Positions 23,826 through 36,000 of a stretch of DNA of 64,000 bases are shown piece after piece. Under the pieces are notes generated by a model, which saw only the letters and a program-made list of their open reading frames with translations, was not told the DNA's origin and searched no databases. Numbering within the stretch: position 1 is the first letter of the stretch; every line of letters starts with the position of its first letter. The position numbers were made by a program, and so were the translations under genes. The DNA is from Entomortierella parvispora (lineage: Eukaryota; Mortierellomycota; Mortierellomycetes; Mortierellales; Mortierellaceae), in assembly GCA_963573315.1 (NCBI GenBank), contig OY752144.1, positions 2,856,695-2,920,694 of the forward strand, read 5' to 3'.

Positions 23826-26042
23826 TTATTGAACTTCCTTCTTGTTTCGAATGTCAAAGATCTCACCATAGCTCAAGTTCAGACCGATAGATCGAAAGAT
23901 GCACAACTGTGGCATGATGGCCACAATTGACTCTATATCGTCCTTGACATCTTCGGAAATCCTGCTAAATAAGACTTCTCGAAGGCACGGGTAAATGAAC
24001 TGGTCTTTTGGCATGTCCACTCCACATCTGAGCACAATATCTTCTGCTGAGAGCAAGGCCCACTTCTCCAATCCTGTGCCGCCGACTTGAAGATGTCGAA
24101 GACGGCTTAGCAGACGGATCGCTTGTCGAAAGATGTGGTTCTCCAGTGATCCGTTCAGGTTCAGTCGATGGATCCGCAGGATTTCTAGGCTATTCAAACA
24201 GCCAAGATCTGATACACACTGCGTGATTGATTCCCGCTCCTGCTCTTCCTCATCTTCTTCATCATTATCGACTGCCTCTCCTTCATATTCATAGCTTCCT
24301 GTGCCGTCGCTTTCATCAACGTAAACATGGTCCTGATCATCGTCGTCCTCGTCTTTGTCTTCGTTTTCCTCATCGTCTTCTGCCTCAAGTCCAAGAATAT
24401 GACTCGACGGTCTCATAGCCCCCACACTGTTCGTCTCCTGCACTGATCCTTGGTTGTTCTCGGTCTCGCTTCCGAGTCCATTCGCCTCGATCGCCTCCTG
24501 TAGTTCATCTTCACCCTCAGAGTCGAGCCTCTGGCCATTCTGTTCCACCATTTTTCTCTGATTACCGAAATGACTTTTTGAACCTTCTGATAGTAAAGAC
24601 GGTAGAGAGGTCGGATGCCGTATCAGTCGATGAAAGAATTTCACATCCACATACTGATTGAACTGCAGATTCTTCAACTCATGGCCACCGCGGATGATCT
24701 CCAGAATGCCTCCCCATCCTGGGTCCCGAACAACGTCTATCTCTTGCTCCCACATACATATCTGCGTAATTTTTTCCAGTCGAGGACAATGGGCCACCAG
24801 GGATCGATACACCTGGGAGGAGAGATTGACACAGATGGTGCAGAGGGAGTTCAGCTGTGGGAGTGATTGCCAGAGCGCTATCCAGTCCTGGTCCCGATTC
24901 GATTCTGCAGAAGGCGAATTATATGCGAACTGGCCCTGGAAAGAATATGAGAGGTGCTCCAGGTTTGAAAGGCGGTATTCGGCAACAGTCGGTAATAAAG
25001 GTTGCCCCATGTAGCAAGTCAGTACGAGTTCTCGTAGTCCACTTGCAGTCGTTGATGTTGCTGCATCCATGGTGGTCCGTGGCATGGTCGCAATGCTGGA
25101 TGGAGTGATGGTTCGAGCGAGTATGCTGGAGAGAACCCCGGGTGAATATGGGGTTATGGTCAAGGCCCTCAACAGAGGGGAAGCTCCTGGGGACGATCTC
25201 TCGCCTTGTCTTGTCGGTATCTCATCCAAGGGAGAATTCTCGTCTTCCATGATCAGCATGAAGCTTGTGCAGAGTGTCTCCAGCTTTGGGAACACATCCA
25301 AAAAGTCGTGGACCATCGACAAGGGCAGACACTTTGTCTTCTTGACCTCTTCCACGGCTTGAGAGTACAGATCCTCACATTCGAGTTGAAAGTGTGCCAG
25401 ACCGGCGAGAATCTTGTCATCCTGGTTCCTGGCTGCAATCATAGCGGGGAGTATCTCTCGCATCACAGAGGGCTCGAGCTCTAGCTTTAGAGACTTGATG
25501 GTGTGACTCAAGAGACCATGGTCGAAAGGCGAGATGCTGTCTGCTGAGAGATGCTGAAAGGCGTCGCCATAGTCATTCCCATCAAGGTCGTTCCTGCAGA
25601 GCGCACCAAAGTCAATCATCATTGGTGCAAGTCCCATTACGAGTTCCTTGAAGTCATCTGTAGACATGAAAGCAGAAGTGATCATGACCGAGACCAGGCG
25701 GCGGGCATGGAGCCTCATCAAGTCGAGGATGAAGGTGCTGACATTGGCTTTGAAGATCTTGAGTTTGAAGTCGCGGATGAGATGGCCCAATCGAGCCAGG
25801 GCATGATCTGTTGGCTGCTGCTTCTGTCGTGCAGGAGGAGTATACCGACGGCCCTGGGAGGGGTGGGGTGCGTCGTTGGAGGTGAGGAAGATGTGGCATT
25901 CCTGCCAGAGCAGCGGATTGAACGACTGATGGAACTGGCGATTGACGAGCGTGAGCGCGTAGAGCTCACGGCCGGTGGTGAAGAAGGTGGCGATCAGGGC
26001 GCAGATCTCGTAGATGTCGAACAGGCGATGGACCGAACTCAT
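23826..26042 (-). CDS. F-box-like protein with leucine-rich C-terminal half
   Basis: Single-exon gene of 738 aa. F-box proteins are substrate receptors of SCF ubiquitin ligases. The N-terminus MSSVHRLFDIYEICALIATF and the following residues to about 55 (ALTLVNRQFHQSFNPLLWQE) fit a divergent F-box: hydrophobic helix, then the VNRxFHxxxxPLLW pattern. The rest shows leucine-rich segments (LEHLSYSF, LNSLCTICVNL, LEILRIHRLNL, LRHLQVGG) interrupted by a strongly acidic stretch around residues 570-625. The frame is open upstream to 26189, but I chose the ATG at 26042 because the F-box starts right after it and upstream residues look like untranslated C/T leader. The substrate is unknown. Large, diverse F-box/LRR families are usual in Mortierella-like fungi. 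Confidence 0.75.
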   Translation of the reverse strand: MSSVHRLFDIYEICALIATFFTTGRELYALTLVNRQFHQSFNPLLWQECHIFLTSNDAPHPSQGRRYTPPARQKQQPTDHALARLGHLIRDFKLKIFKANVSTFILDLMRLHARRLVSVMITSAFMSTDDFKELVMGLAPMMIDFGALCRNDLDGNDYGDAFQHLSADSISPFDHGLLSHTIKSLKLELEPSVMREILPAMIAARNQDDKILAGLAHFQLECEDLYSQAVEEVKKTKCLPLSMVHDFLDVFPKLETLCTSFMLIMEDENSPLDEIPTRQGERSSPGASPLLRALTITPYSPGVLSSILARTITPSSIATMPRTTMDAATSTTASGLRELVLTCYMGQPLLPTVAEYRLSNLEHLSYSFQGQFAYNSPSAESNRDQDWIALWQSLPQLNSLCTICVNLSSQVYRSLVAHCPRLEKITQICMWEQEIDVVRDPGWGGILEIIRGGHELKNLQFNQYVDVKFFHRLIRHPTSLPSLLSEGSKSHFGNQRKMVEQNGQRLDSEGEDELQEAIEANGLGSETENNQGSVQETNSVGAMRPSSHILGLEAEDDEENEDKDEDDDDQDHVYVDESDGTGSYEYEGEAVDNDEEDEEEQERESITQCVSDLGCLNSLEILRIHRLNLNGSLENHIFRQAIRLLSRLRHLQVGGTGLEKWALLSAEDIVLRCGVDMPKDQFIYPCLREVLFSRISEDVKDDIESIVAIMPQLCIFRSIGLNLSYGEIFDIRNKKEVQ

Positions 26043-26435
26043 GGGGCGGAGAGATGATTGAGCGAGAAGGAAAGAAGGAGGGAAGGACGAGAAGAAGGAC
26101 GGACGCGAGAGGGACGCGTCTGGTCGACATCGGGCGGGATCGATGGTGTTTTGATTTTTTTTGGATGGGATAGATGCATGGACGGGCACAGACGCCGTGT
26201 TGTTTGTGCCTGCGCTGCAGCTGGGGGGTATTCAAGACCAAACAAGCCAAGGCCCATGGGCTTGCCAAGACTTTTCTTTTCCCTGGCTGGGACTCATTGT
26301 CAGGCCTCATAAAAGGGGAGTTCTCCTTCCCTCTTTCTCTTTGTCTGTCCTTTCTCTCTCTTTCTCTCTTTCTCTCTTTGTCCTTCCCCCTGTACTCCTT
26401 CCTTCTTCCCTCTTGCAGTCTTTCTCAAGTGCACC
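26043..26435. promoter_or_regulatory. Divergent promoter between the F-box and adhesin-like genes
   Basis: The 393-bp gap lies between two head-to-head start codons. A TATA-like CATAAAAGGG (26308-26317) lies about 120 bases before the plus-strand ATG and is followed by a C/T-rich leader. On the minus side the sequence next to the F-box ATG is also C/T-rich on the coding strand. The plus-strand start has a good context (CACCATGAC). Confidence 0.5.
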
Positions 26436-27902
26436 ATGACCAGCAACGGACCTGTCGCCATCCCTGCTGCCGTGCAAGAAACCCAGCCTCTCTTGGGCAG
26501 TCAACCCCGACAGCCTATACAAAGACCCCAAGGATGTCGTCGCGGCCCGCTTTGCAGGCGCTGTAAGCCAATGTCCTAGTCTCGACTATTCCCTACAAAT
26601 CCCTATTCCTTACAACATCCATCCTTTCTCGGTAGGCTTAGCGGGTTCCCATGAAGACACGCGCAAACGCAAGTACATGCGTCGCACCGCGTTTGCCATG
26701 ATCTGCGTCTGGCTCTGGTACCTCACGTTCGGCTTCCCGTGCTTTGGTTTCAGCAACTGGAGGGGATGTAGAGGCCCTCTTGTTCCTTGGGAGGGACAAC
26801 GCCGTTTTGAGTCCGGAATGGCTTCTACGAACGGTTTGATTGTTAGCATTGGCAAGGGCAATATTGCGGGTGATGTCGACATCCAGATCTCAAGCGACGT
26901 CAAGCGACCAACCGTCCTCCTGGACGCGAAGGTCGATGAAGGTGAAAATTCTCTTCACACCGAAATGGAGGAGGGCAACGGGTTCCTCAAGGTCCGTGTC
27001 TGGGCAGATGAACACACCCATGGACATCATAACAAGATCTGTGCCGAGGTTAGCCTCAAGATCCTGTTCCCAGCAACCATGACCTCTTTCAGTGTCCTTT
27101 CTGTTAAAGGGACAGTCGTGGATATCAAGGCGGGCAATTTGGACACAATTCAGTTCGAATCGATAGATCTCTCATCGGTCGTAGGCAAGATTGAAGCGGA
27201 AAGCCTCCTGGTCAGCCGTCTCCAGGTCTTTGTGACCGAGGGGCCTATTACCATTTCCAACGTTGAAGGGCCAGCGAGCAAACACCTTGATATGAATCTT
27301 AAGACTGATGTCGGTGCCATTCAGGCCTTGGCCATTGTTCACCGACTTGTGAAGGGCTTTGACCATCACGATATCAGCCTCAAGTCACAAACGGGTTCCA
27401 TTGTGCTGGATGTGCAGCAAAGAAACTCTCAACATCCTGAAAACTATGGTCCTCTTCCTGGAAGTCTGATAGTCAAGGCTTCCTCGGAAGTTGGTCATGT
27501 AGAGACCAATGTCGCTGTCTTGGATAGACAGGCTCTAACTCTCAGTCTCTGGAGTGCAACGAGTACTCTCGATGCCACGGTGGTAGGTATTTTCTGACCC
27601 TGTGTGAATGACGTCCTGCTTGGTTGCTGACAACCCCCCCACTTTTCCATCTGTTTCTCTATCCTCACTCTTAGACGGACAATTATATTGGAAGAATCGA
27701 TCTTGCGAGTGAGTTCGGCCGCCTGGCAGTCACCGAGCTGGCCCACAGCAGGACAGTAATCGAATATGAAGAAAACACTCGCAAGAAAAAGGTTGCCTAC
27801 AAGTTCTTCCGGAACAATCGCCATTCCGACATCAATGGCTCCATCCAATTGAATAGCAATATCGGAAGGGCCAACCTCAAGTTTGTCGAAGCCGAACACT
27901 GA
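26436..27902 (+). CDS. Single-pass membrane protein with adhesin-like (DUF4097-type) beta domain
   Basis: Exons 26436-26562, 26636-27582 and 27675-27902 give 433 aa. The first exon ends in phase 1 and joins correctly only in the ATG frame. The N-terminus carries ETQPLLGS, an acidic-dileucine-like motif seen in endosome/vacuole-directed membrane proteins. A basic patch (DTRKRKYMRR) precedes one membrane helix at about residues 60-82 (AFAMICVWLWYLTFGFPCF). About 340 residues follow with alternating hydrophobic strands and recurring patterns such as VKGTVVDIKAGNL, VVGKIEAESL and TDVGAIQAL, resembling the right-handed beta repeats of DUF4097 proteins. The topology would put this domain in the lumen or outside the cell. 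The fold is inferred from pattern only and the function is unknown. Confidence 0.7.
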
Positions 27903-28110
27903 ACAACAGCAACTAGTGCAACCCTAGATAAACTATCCACTCCTCCAATACACAGACCCTTCTCAAAACCCTCTCATTCTTCTGACCCGCTGCAAGTTCA
28001 AGTCGCTAGAGTCAATTGCTCTTCCTCCTTGTTGAATTAGCATGTATTATTTAACGGTTTTTTTTCCCTCCTCAAGTGATCACCACTAGAAGCAAGAGGC
28101 CAAATGTCAG

Positions 28111-29060
28111 TCAACATGGCCTGATTGAATATCTTAAGGACGTTACTATGTTCTTCAATCCCTCTTTTGTTACCTTGTCTCCCTGAATATGTCGTTTACG
28201 GTATTGGGCGTATTCACTGAAGCCATAGCACGCAAACAAAATACCCGCCATGGCTGAACCTCCTACGGCCACCTGTAATCTCCCCAACTCCGGGATATCC
28301 TCATGGCACCGTTCCGGGTGGTATTCTAGGTTGTTGCAGGTGTCTTTAATGCCCACGCCAATAACAATTGACGTCGAAAGCGCAAAGAAGGCCATTACTG
28401 GGGATATCAATAGGGCCTAAATTCATCGGAAAAAGAGTTGGTCAGAGGGGCCTCCATCTGAAAACAAGATAGGAGGGAGAGCGAATTTCCTATATCCTAT
28501 ATCCCTTTTTTTTTTACCGCCACAGAAGCCCGTTTGCCCTTGAAGCGTTCAGATCGTTTCCAAGTAACAAAGTCCATGACAAAGAGGGCAACTCCTCCTG
28601 CTGCAATACATAACCTATTTCAACAAAGAAGTGTCAAAAGAAAAAAAAAAAGAAGGCAGGCCCCCAATCTCGAAAGGTAAGAATTTACAAATATCCCAAA
28701 GTCCCAGGAAGCCGAATCTTTCCCGGATCTTGAATGCAGAAAGAAGGAGGACCGAGGCTTCTTACCCAATGAAGATGGCAAACGTGCACGCAGAAGGGTG
28801 AAAGACTCTTGCCTGCGAGTTTGCCAAGAGGAGACAGAACTTTGGTTGGTTTACGAGGACTCTACGAGTTCAGGAAGAAACACGTTCAACTGAATAACGG
28901 TCAAAGGAAAAACGATAGAACAGGCTGTTGAACAGAGCGAGTCGTACTGTTTGTAGCTGTTGCTGGCCATAGTTTCGAGGACGATGAAGCCAAGGATACT
29001 CAAGACAAAGGACATGACAAAGTCAGTCTTGAGGAATGCAGTGTTTGCCTCGAATGACAT
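28111..29060 (-). CDS. Small multi-spanning membrane protein, unrecognised family
   Basis: Probable exons on the minus strand: 29060 to 28866 (or 28855), 28766-28812 (or from 28807), 28518-28614 and 28111-28416. The start MSFEANTAFLKTDF precedes a first helix (VMSFVLSILGFIVLETM). Further hydrophobic segments are ACTFAIFIGLCIAAGGVALFV, whose halves join precisely across the third intron, then LISPVMAFFALSTSIVIGVG and VAVGGSAMAGILFACYGF. The four-helix layout with a short Cys-containing loop (DTCNNLEYHPERCHED) resembles MARVEL/tetraspan-like proteins. Two points are open. The first donor is either GTAGAG or GTAAAC, each with its own in-phase acceptor. The end may instead be spliced (GTAACA to CTTCTAG at 28086, branch-like CTGAC), giving a stop at 28080. 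Confidence 0.6.
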
Positions 29061-32000
29061 TGTGATGAGAAAGTGAAGATGGAGATGATGCGCCGAGATG
29101 GAAGGATGAGATGTGGAGGAGGCAAGAGGTGCAGGGTGGGACAAGTCGGGGCAACCTCAGTCCTCAGGTGGTGCAAGCGAGCAGGGTCGAGGGAACATGA
29201 GAGCCGAGTGTGTGTCCACTCTGATGCTTCTCTTCTTTGCGATGCTCTGGCTCACGCTATGCGAGCCGAGAGGAAGAAGGAGAGGCCAAAGAGACGAGAG
29301 AGCAGAAAGAAGAGAAGGAGCAAGAGCAAGTGAGAGAGAGCCCTCTGGTGCGTCGACCTGGTATGGATGGTGGTTGGTGGCGTGGTCGCGGTCGTAGAAG
29401 AATTGAACGCGTCGTTCTGCGTCCTTCTCTTCTAGAGACGTCCTCCATCCGTCCAAGCTGAGCGGGCCCTGTTCATTCGTCTCCTTTGACCGACCCCTAT
29501 ATCGTTTTGTCCCACGATTGCTTCCCTTCATCTTCAGATCTACCCCTGGTCCCTGATCCCTGATCCCTGCGTCTGCCTCCTAGACCAGTCTGTCCCACCA
29601 AGTTGTAGGCGAATAAAGCCAGATCCGAGATGGCCACGTTTCTTCTCCTGGCAGCCCTCCCTGTGTGTTTATGCCAGCGGGAGTGCACTCCTGCCCCCCA
29701 TTTTTTGTTTCGTTCAGGGCTGGTTCGGCTTTATTGACGAAAGAAAACAAACAGAAAAAGACGTAATCTGTTGCACGAGCTGCTTGCTTTGGAAAACAAA
29801 GGATGGCTGGCCCTCCTGCCTTTGTTTCCATTGCCCTCTCTGCTCTCACAGAGTCTCGGCGAAGGGAGGGCAGGGCGTATGCAAAAGAGTTTTCGAATCA
29901 AACATCTCCCTCCGTCCCAGCCACGACAACAACTGTGCAAGGTTCAAACTCGCCTCTGCACCCCTGTCTGTGGTTCAGAGTGTTTGAGGACACGAGTGAA
30001 AACAAGACCCTGTTGTCCTTCGATCCCTCTTACACAAGAACAAGAAGATGCGCACTAGCCACTGGGGAGATAACAACAAAAAGATAACAAAGGCAGGGAC
30101 AACGTCCGAAAAACGCCAAGGGATGATTGCACAGACACCATGCCTTACGCTAACGTTTGGACACCAATTGGAGATCGTCGGTAGGTTGACTCGGGCAACC
30201 TTTTTTTCTTGTTGCCCTTCGCTGTGGTTCATCCAGTCCTTTCGTCCCACTGATGGGTGCATCGTTCCCGCATGGTCAATGCAAAAGGCCGACAGCCAAA
30301 CTGCGCTAAAGGCATGCTGGGTTCGTGTTTTCTTTTTCCTTCTTGTCCCTTGTCAGGATTAGTAAACAAGCCCGATTGTAAAATGGTCAAAGGGGCAGAG
30401 TCGATTGTCTTCTTCGCCATGTGGCATGTGGCAATCAAAAAAGGGAAACAAGGAGAGAGAGCTTTTTGAGCGAGATTCTTGGTGAGCTGCTGGAGCTGGA
30501 GCGAGAGGAGCATGAAAAATGGGCCGATACCGTACATCTGGCGGAGTTGGCTTGGGAAAGGAGAGAACTGTTTTCTGCCGGAAGCAGCTGCAGCAGATCT
30601 CGCAACGGCTGCAGTGCTTCATTATTGGCCCCAATTGAATTATATTATCCTTGTGTATTCGTCGAAGATCTGGTGTCGGAGAAGGGGTGGGTGAGGAATG
30701 GGCGAGGAATGGGGCGAGGCCGGATCGGTCGTTCTAGCTCCCGCAAGAGAAGGATATTTTCCGTTGCGGTTCTGTTGACTCGAGTGCAGAAGTAGCTGCA
30801 TGTCAACTCTATCAAACGCAATAAAACAAACGAGCAGAATCTCCCTTCTTCTGCTTCGCTCTTTGTTTCCGACCTGTTGCAAACTGCAAGGGGGAAAATG
30901 GACATTGAGGATGGGACCATTTCACTCAGAGAAGCCGATTCAGCTGCAGAAGGATTGAAGTGCATGAATGTCCTTTCTGCTTTCTCCATGGAGATCAGTT
31001 CAGAGCGGGTCGGGCTGATCTGCATTCTGCTCGACTCGGTTCGCGACTTTCTGTCAGGAAAGCCTCTTACTACCACGCGAATTGAGGTCATCGATATCAA
31101 CATCCAAACTGGCAAAAAGAGATGTCCACTTGTCCTCTTTCTTGTTTGAGCCCACTTCGAGGCCCTGTTCATTTTTCGCTTGGGGCAAACCTGGGCAACG
31201 GCGTGTGTCCATGGAATTCGCCACGTGAGATACACTGTCATACCATTGTCACTTTTGAAGGGGAGCCATGGTGCAAGGCCCACAGTGAACCCAGGAATAA
31301 ATTGGTGCTGCAGTTGATGGTGGATATCCTCATGTTTGAATGAGGCGCAAGCCCACACTTGCATCCACACTCGTTTTCACAGTTTCCAATGACACACAGT
31401 CTCTCTCCAACGGCCATGTTGTACATGCACTGTGCTGTACACCAGATGGCAAACAAACATCAGACGGGATGAATGAACGAGTGAACAAGGAGAAGAGAAT
31501 GAGAGCGCGCTGTTTGTTGACAACAACAAACAGAAACATCATCAACAACAATAATACCCTGCCTGCCCCAGACCATTTCTAACTCTTTACTTCAGATCTA
31601 GCTATGGTGACAGGATGAGGATCGATGCGGACCCGTCCTAGCCCGGACCAAAACGCGGCCCCTGCTGGTGTGCACTGACCAAGGACCAGATGAGGAGAAT
31701 AATTGTGGCCTCTTTTTCCCCCCCTTCTTCTCCTTCTCTCTTGTCTTCTCGTTGTTCATTTTCCCTTTAGTCTTTCTATCTACCCCGTCCCTTTCGCCCA
31801 CTCCATCCACTCCATCCACTGTAACACCATCGTCCTTAATATCCACACATTCCATCGCTACCTCTGCATTCTTCTCTTTCTCATCCTCACCAAAAAAAAA
31901 ACACTAAAAGCACCCACATTCTCCACAGCAATCGCAGTAGTAGGTCTCCTCGGTCCATCCTGGACACTCCATACTTCCAATCGTCTCCGCATTGTCCATT

Positions 32001-33048
32001 GCCTCGTTTTTTGTCTCGACCCCTCTCTCTCTTTCCATTCCTTTCTTCCATCCCTCCCTCCTTCTTCCCCTCCTTCTCCCTTCTCTCGACTCCTTCTCTG
32101 TGCGGACGTCTCTCCTTTTGCCAACCGTTCTGTCCTGATTGCTCGTTCATTTCGCAGTCTTTGCTATTGGCCTGGTCCTGGTCTGTCCGTGCCTGGTTGT
32201 TTGCTCTTGACTCACGAACCAGTTTGCCCGGACCCAGCCCGGATCCATCCAGGACAGCTTGGGCACCATTGGATTGACCCTTGGCAGCCTTGCTTGTGCG
32301 ACCCACCCTCCTTTCGGATCTTTTAGTCTTTTTTTTCATTTCTTTCCTTCTTTCCTCACTCTTGAACTCTTCATCACACTTCCACGTCTGCCTTCCTCGA
32401 CCTCGTTTCCTCGAGACTGAACCGTGGACACTGTGTGAATGCTGTGCACAAGCTCCTCCATTTTTGTCCGACTGAATGTAACCATTGAATGCATTCAACA
32501 ACTCCCATTCTGCCCGCCAGTCCCGCCTTGCGGTGCTTTGTGTTTTCTCATTCACCCTTCCCCCTCTCCATGCCGCCACACCCGAGTCAGGCAACAAACG
32601 AATATTTGACCTGTCGACTAACCGATACTCTTCCTTTTCTCGCTCTTTCTCTGCTTCCTCCTCTTTCCATTCCACTCCCTGGATGTGCCTGAATCCTTGC
32701 ACCAACATCATCCCGGATCATCCCTGGTAGCAGCGCGAAAACATTTAGTCAGGCACCAGTTCAACCTAACTTGCCCTCAGGCACAGGACTCGACTCTGCA
32801 CCTCCGCGCGGGCGCCCCCTTTCCCCACCTCCTTATTCATTTTTTTTTCTTTTCTTGTCTTGCAGGCCCTTCACCGTTCATACAACCATCATCCTTCACC
32901 CTCAAAGCCCTCTCTTTGTCCCCAGTCGCATTACGTAGGACAGAACAATAGCAACACCCTTCGTCCCCCCTTATATCCACACACTTAAAAAACCCCAGCA
33001 AATCTTCATTTTCCCTCATTCTTCAACCACATACTCAAAAACAAACCA
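29061..33048. other. 4-kb divergent intergenic region, no gene recognised
   Basis: This holds the leader of the small membrane protein (purine-rich on the plus strand, 29260-29340) and, from about 31700, a long C/T-rich plus-strand tract leading to the RhoGAP-like gene. The middle (29500-31500) has short open frames on both strands. One plus-strand stretch at 30470-30580 reads like an acidic helical peptide (GELLELEREEHEKWADT), but it has no family resemblance and conflicts with open frames on the other strand. No RNA gene was seen. Confidence 0.55.
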
Positions 33049-36000
33049 ATGTCATCGCTCCGTCTCGTCTCGAGCGCTCGAAATCTACGAGAGCAATTCA
33101 GTCGCCCGGCCTCACCTGTCGCCGGCACCAGCGCATCCAACCCCGTGCAGTCCAGCGGCGTCAGTGTCTCGAGCGGAGTCTCGCAGTCTCGGACGCTCGA
33201 GCCCACGCCATCCCTTTCGCGCCAAGGCAGCTTGCTCCGTTCCTCAAGCAGTGGCAATCTCCGTCGCCAAAAGAGCGTGCAAAAGAAGACATTGATCTCC
33301 AAGGTCTTTGCAGATGATTCCAGTCACAGCAACGAACTCCAGGATCTATCCATGGAGATGACTCTGTTGGTCGTCAAACGGTGTGTCAAGGAGATCCGTG
33401 AGAGAGGTAATGTTATTTTTTATTTTGTTCTGGACAATTTGCTCTCCCTCTATTATTTCTGTAGCTGTGCGTCTGTAACCTGGGTAAAGTGGTTACGTGC
33501 ATTTCTGCATCCCCCTAATCGCGTTTCATCCTTCTCCCTTTGGCCTTGCATTGTTCACCCATGTGTCCATGGTATCTCCCCAACACCATTTTTGCCCCAT
33601 GTCTGGATGCTTTGCCAATGCAATCAAACCTTGCCAATGGTGTAAACAGGTCTGACCGCAAAGGGCATCCTACGACAGGTCCAGATGGGCTTGAGCCACA
33701 GTACCACCATGGACACCATCCGGCAGATCCTTGACGACGACGCCAACACAGAGCTATCAGCCTTGCACAAAATCGATATCCATCAAGTAGCACATGCCAT
33801 GAAGGCAGCGATCCGGTATTCGGAAGAGACTCTTGTCACCTACGAAGATTATCAAGTTCTCTTTCTCAATCAAGGTAAGAAAAAGTTCCAAGGGGCTCGA
33901 GTGTTATTTATTCAATGCTCAAGAACCAGTACCGTTCGTTTTACTCACTCGATCTATTTTTCACTTGCATATGTCTGCTCTTCAGACAAAGACTTTTCGC
34001 GCTTTGTTCGGGACCTCCCCTCCATCAATCGAGCGATTCTGCTAGACCTCTTCTCGCTCTGTGCAGATGTGACTCTGCTCAGTGACCTCAACTCCATGAA
34101 CTTGGTTTCTGTGGCGAAAGCCATCTCACTCTGCATCATGGCCGAGCCCGAGCGAGAGTTTACAACATTTGACGCATCCCTGCAACAACGGAATCTCTGG
34201 GGCGCCGCCTGCGAAGACCTCCTACGCGCCTTTCTTCGAATCAAGAGATCCCAAGATCTAGCCATGGTGGATCACGAGGATGAGGTGGATGAGAATCGGT
34301 ATATCGACAATGACACCCGGGTGCTCAAGAGTGCCCGTCAACAGACCAACGAATACACCAATAACAACAGTGCGCACCCAGATCATATCAACATGCCTCC
34401 TCAGTCTCGCATCGACATCTCACTGCCATCAAGCGCTGGCTCCAGTATGCCAGGATCATCAGGAGGATGGCCAGGACAGGCCTATCCTGGAGTAGGCACA
34501 CCGAGAAGCTATGCAAATGATAGAGGAAGCTACTTTGAACATGCTACCCCACCTCCACGACCCACCTCGCCACTCTCTCATCAAGGAAACGTGTATGGCG
34601 CCTCCGTCTCGCGATCTCAATCCCTAGCTCAATCTCTTTCGCGCCCCATGTCACCAGTGCCTGTTGTACTGGTGGAGAAGGCGGATTTTGAGGAAATCCA
34701 GCAGGATCAATCACATTTGACCCGTCTTCGCCAAGCTTTTCTCCGCCCTGCAGTCGATCTACAACGCAGACGATGCTCGGTTGCGGACATGGAATCGCTC
34801 TATAGAGGGTCGGTCCATGATGACGATGAGGAGGAGGACGGCTATGAGTCTGATCCAGAACTCCGTTATAGCGGCACCATTCCTGACTTTAAAGATGGAC
34901 TCAACTTGGAATTTTCCAGACAGGTCCAGAACTACCACTCACAGCAAAGGTCATCGTTTGCAGGCTATCAGGTCCAGCAGCGTCACGAATATGGACAGCA
35001 AGACGGCAATGCTTTTGCAGCAGAATCGCCGAGTCACAGCATTCGATCTCTCTCGAAACAAGAGTTGCTCTCGATGCGCCTTCGCCAAATGAGAGAGCAA
35101 GGCTGCACAGATGCAGACATCCAGCACCAACAAGAGCAACAAGGTCTCCAGCGAGCACACTCACAACAGGATCTTTGGTCCACAGACCGTGTTCAGTTCA
35201 ACTCGGCGCCGCTCCTGCTCCCTGGAAGCGGGGGAATTCCAAACCGAGCCCGGGTAGCCTCCCATTCCCCGCATCCGCACCCAAGATCACCCGGACATGG
35301 ACCCCATCGATCCAAGCGCAACTCATCGCTCCGTAGATCCGTATCCTTCGATCCTCGTACGCAGCGCCTTCGAGATTCGATCGGTAGTCAAATGACATTC
35401 CAGACAGAGACATCGGTCGACGAGGACCCGTCGTCGCGTCATTTGATGGTGATGAACCCGGACCACCAAGATCCCTCTCGAGCAAGTTCCGAGTTTTCAC
35501 TTCAACAATCGCCGGAGGATTTGGAGAAGGAAGAGCAAGAACAGCAAGGTATCTTGCTTCAAGAGATTCTAAACTGGCCCCCTCAGTCGGCGCCTATGGC
35601 CAGCCCACAAGCAATTGAGCAGCCAGAACCTGACTTTGGAAAATCTCAAGCTGGCAAGAATAACGCGAACACCAACGGCAACAGTAGCAGCAGCAGCGGT
35701 GTTCGTGCCTTTGAGGTGCTTTCCAGACCCAAAGACATTGAAGTCAGTGTTATCTTCACGCCCATTGCCCCTCTTGCTCCCCGTACTGAGCTGCGATCCA
35801 AGTTCCAAGAGTCCTTCCCTGAGCGGCCCATCTCGCCTCCCCCCGGCTATGGCAATGGGGCCAAACGGTCCCTCACAGCAACTAGTGCACGAGGCTCTAA
35901 ACTGTCCCCGTCATCATCCAATGTGGCTTTATCTCCAAGTCATCTACCACGCCACCCTATGAGGTCCATGACTAGCCCCAATACAGGATCGAATGCCAGT

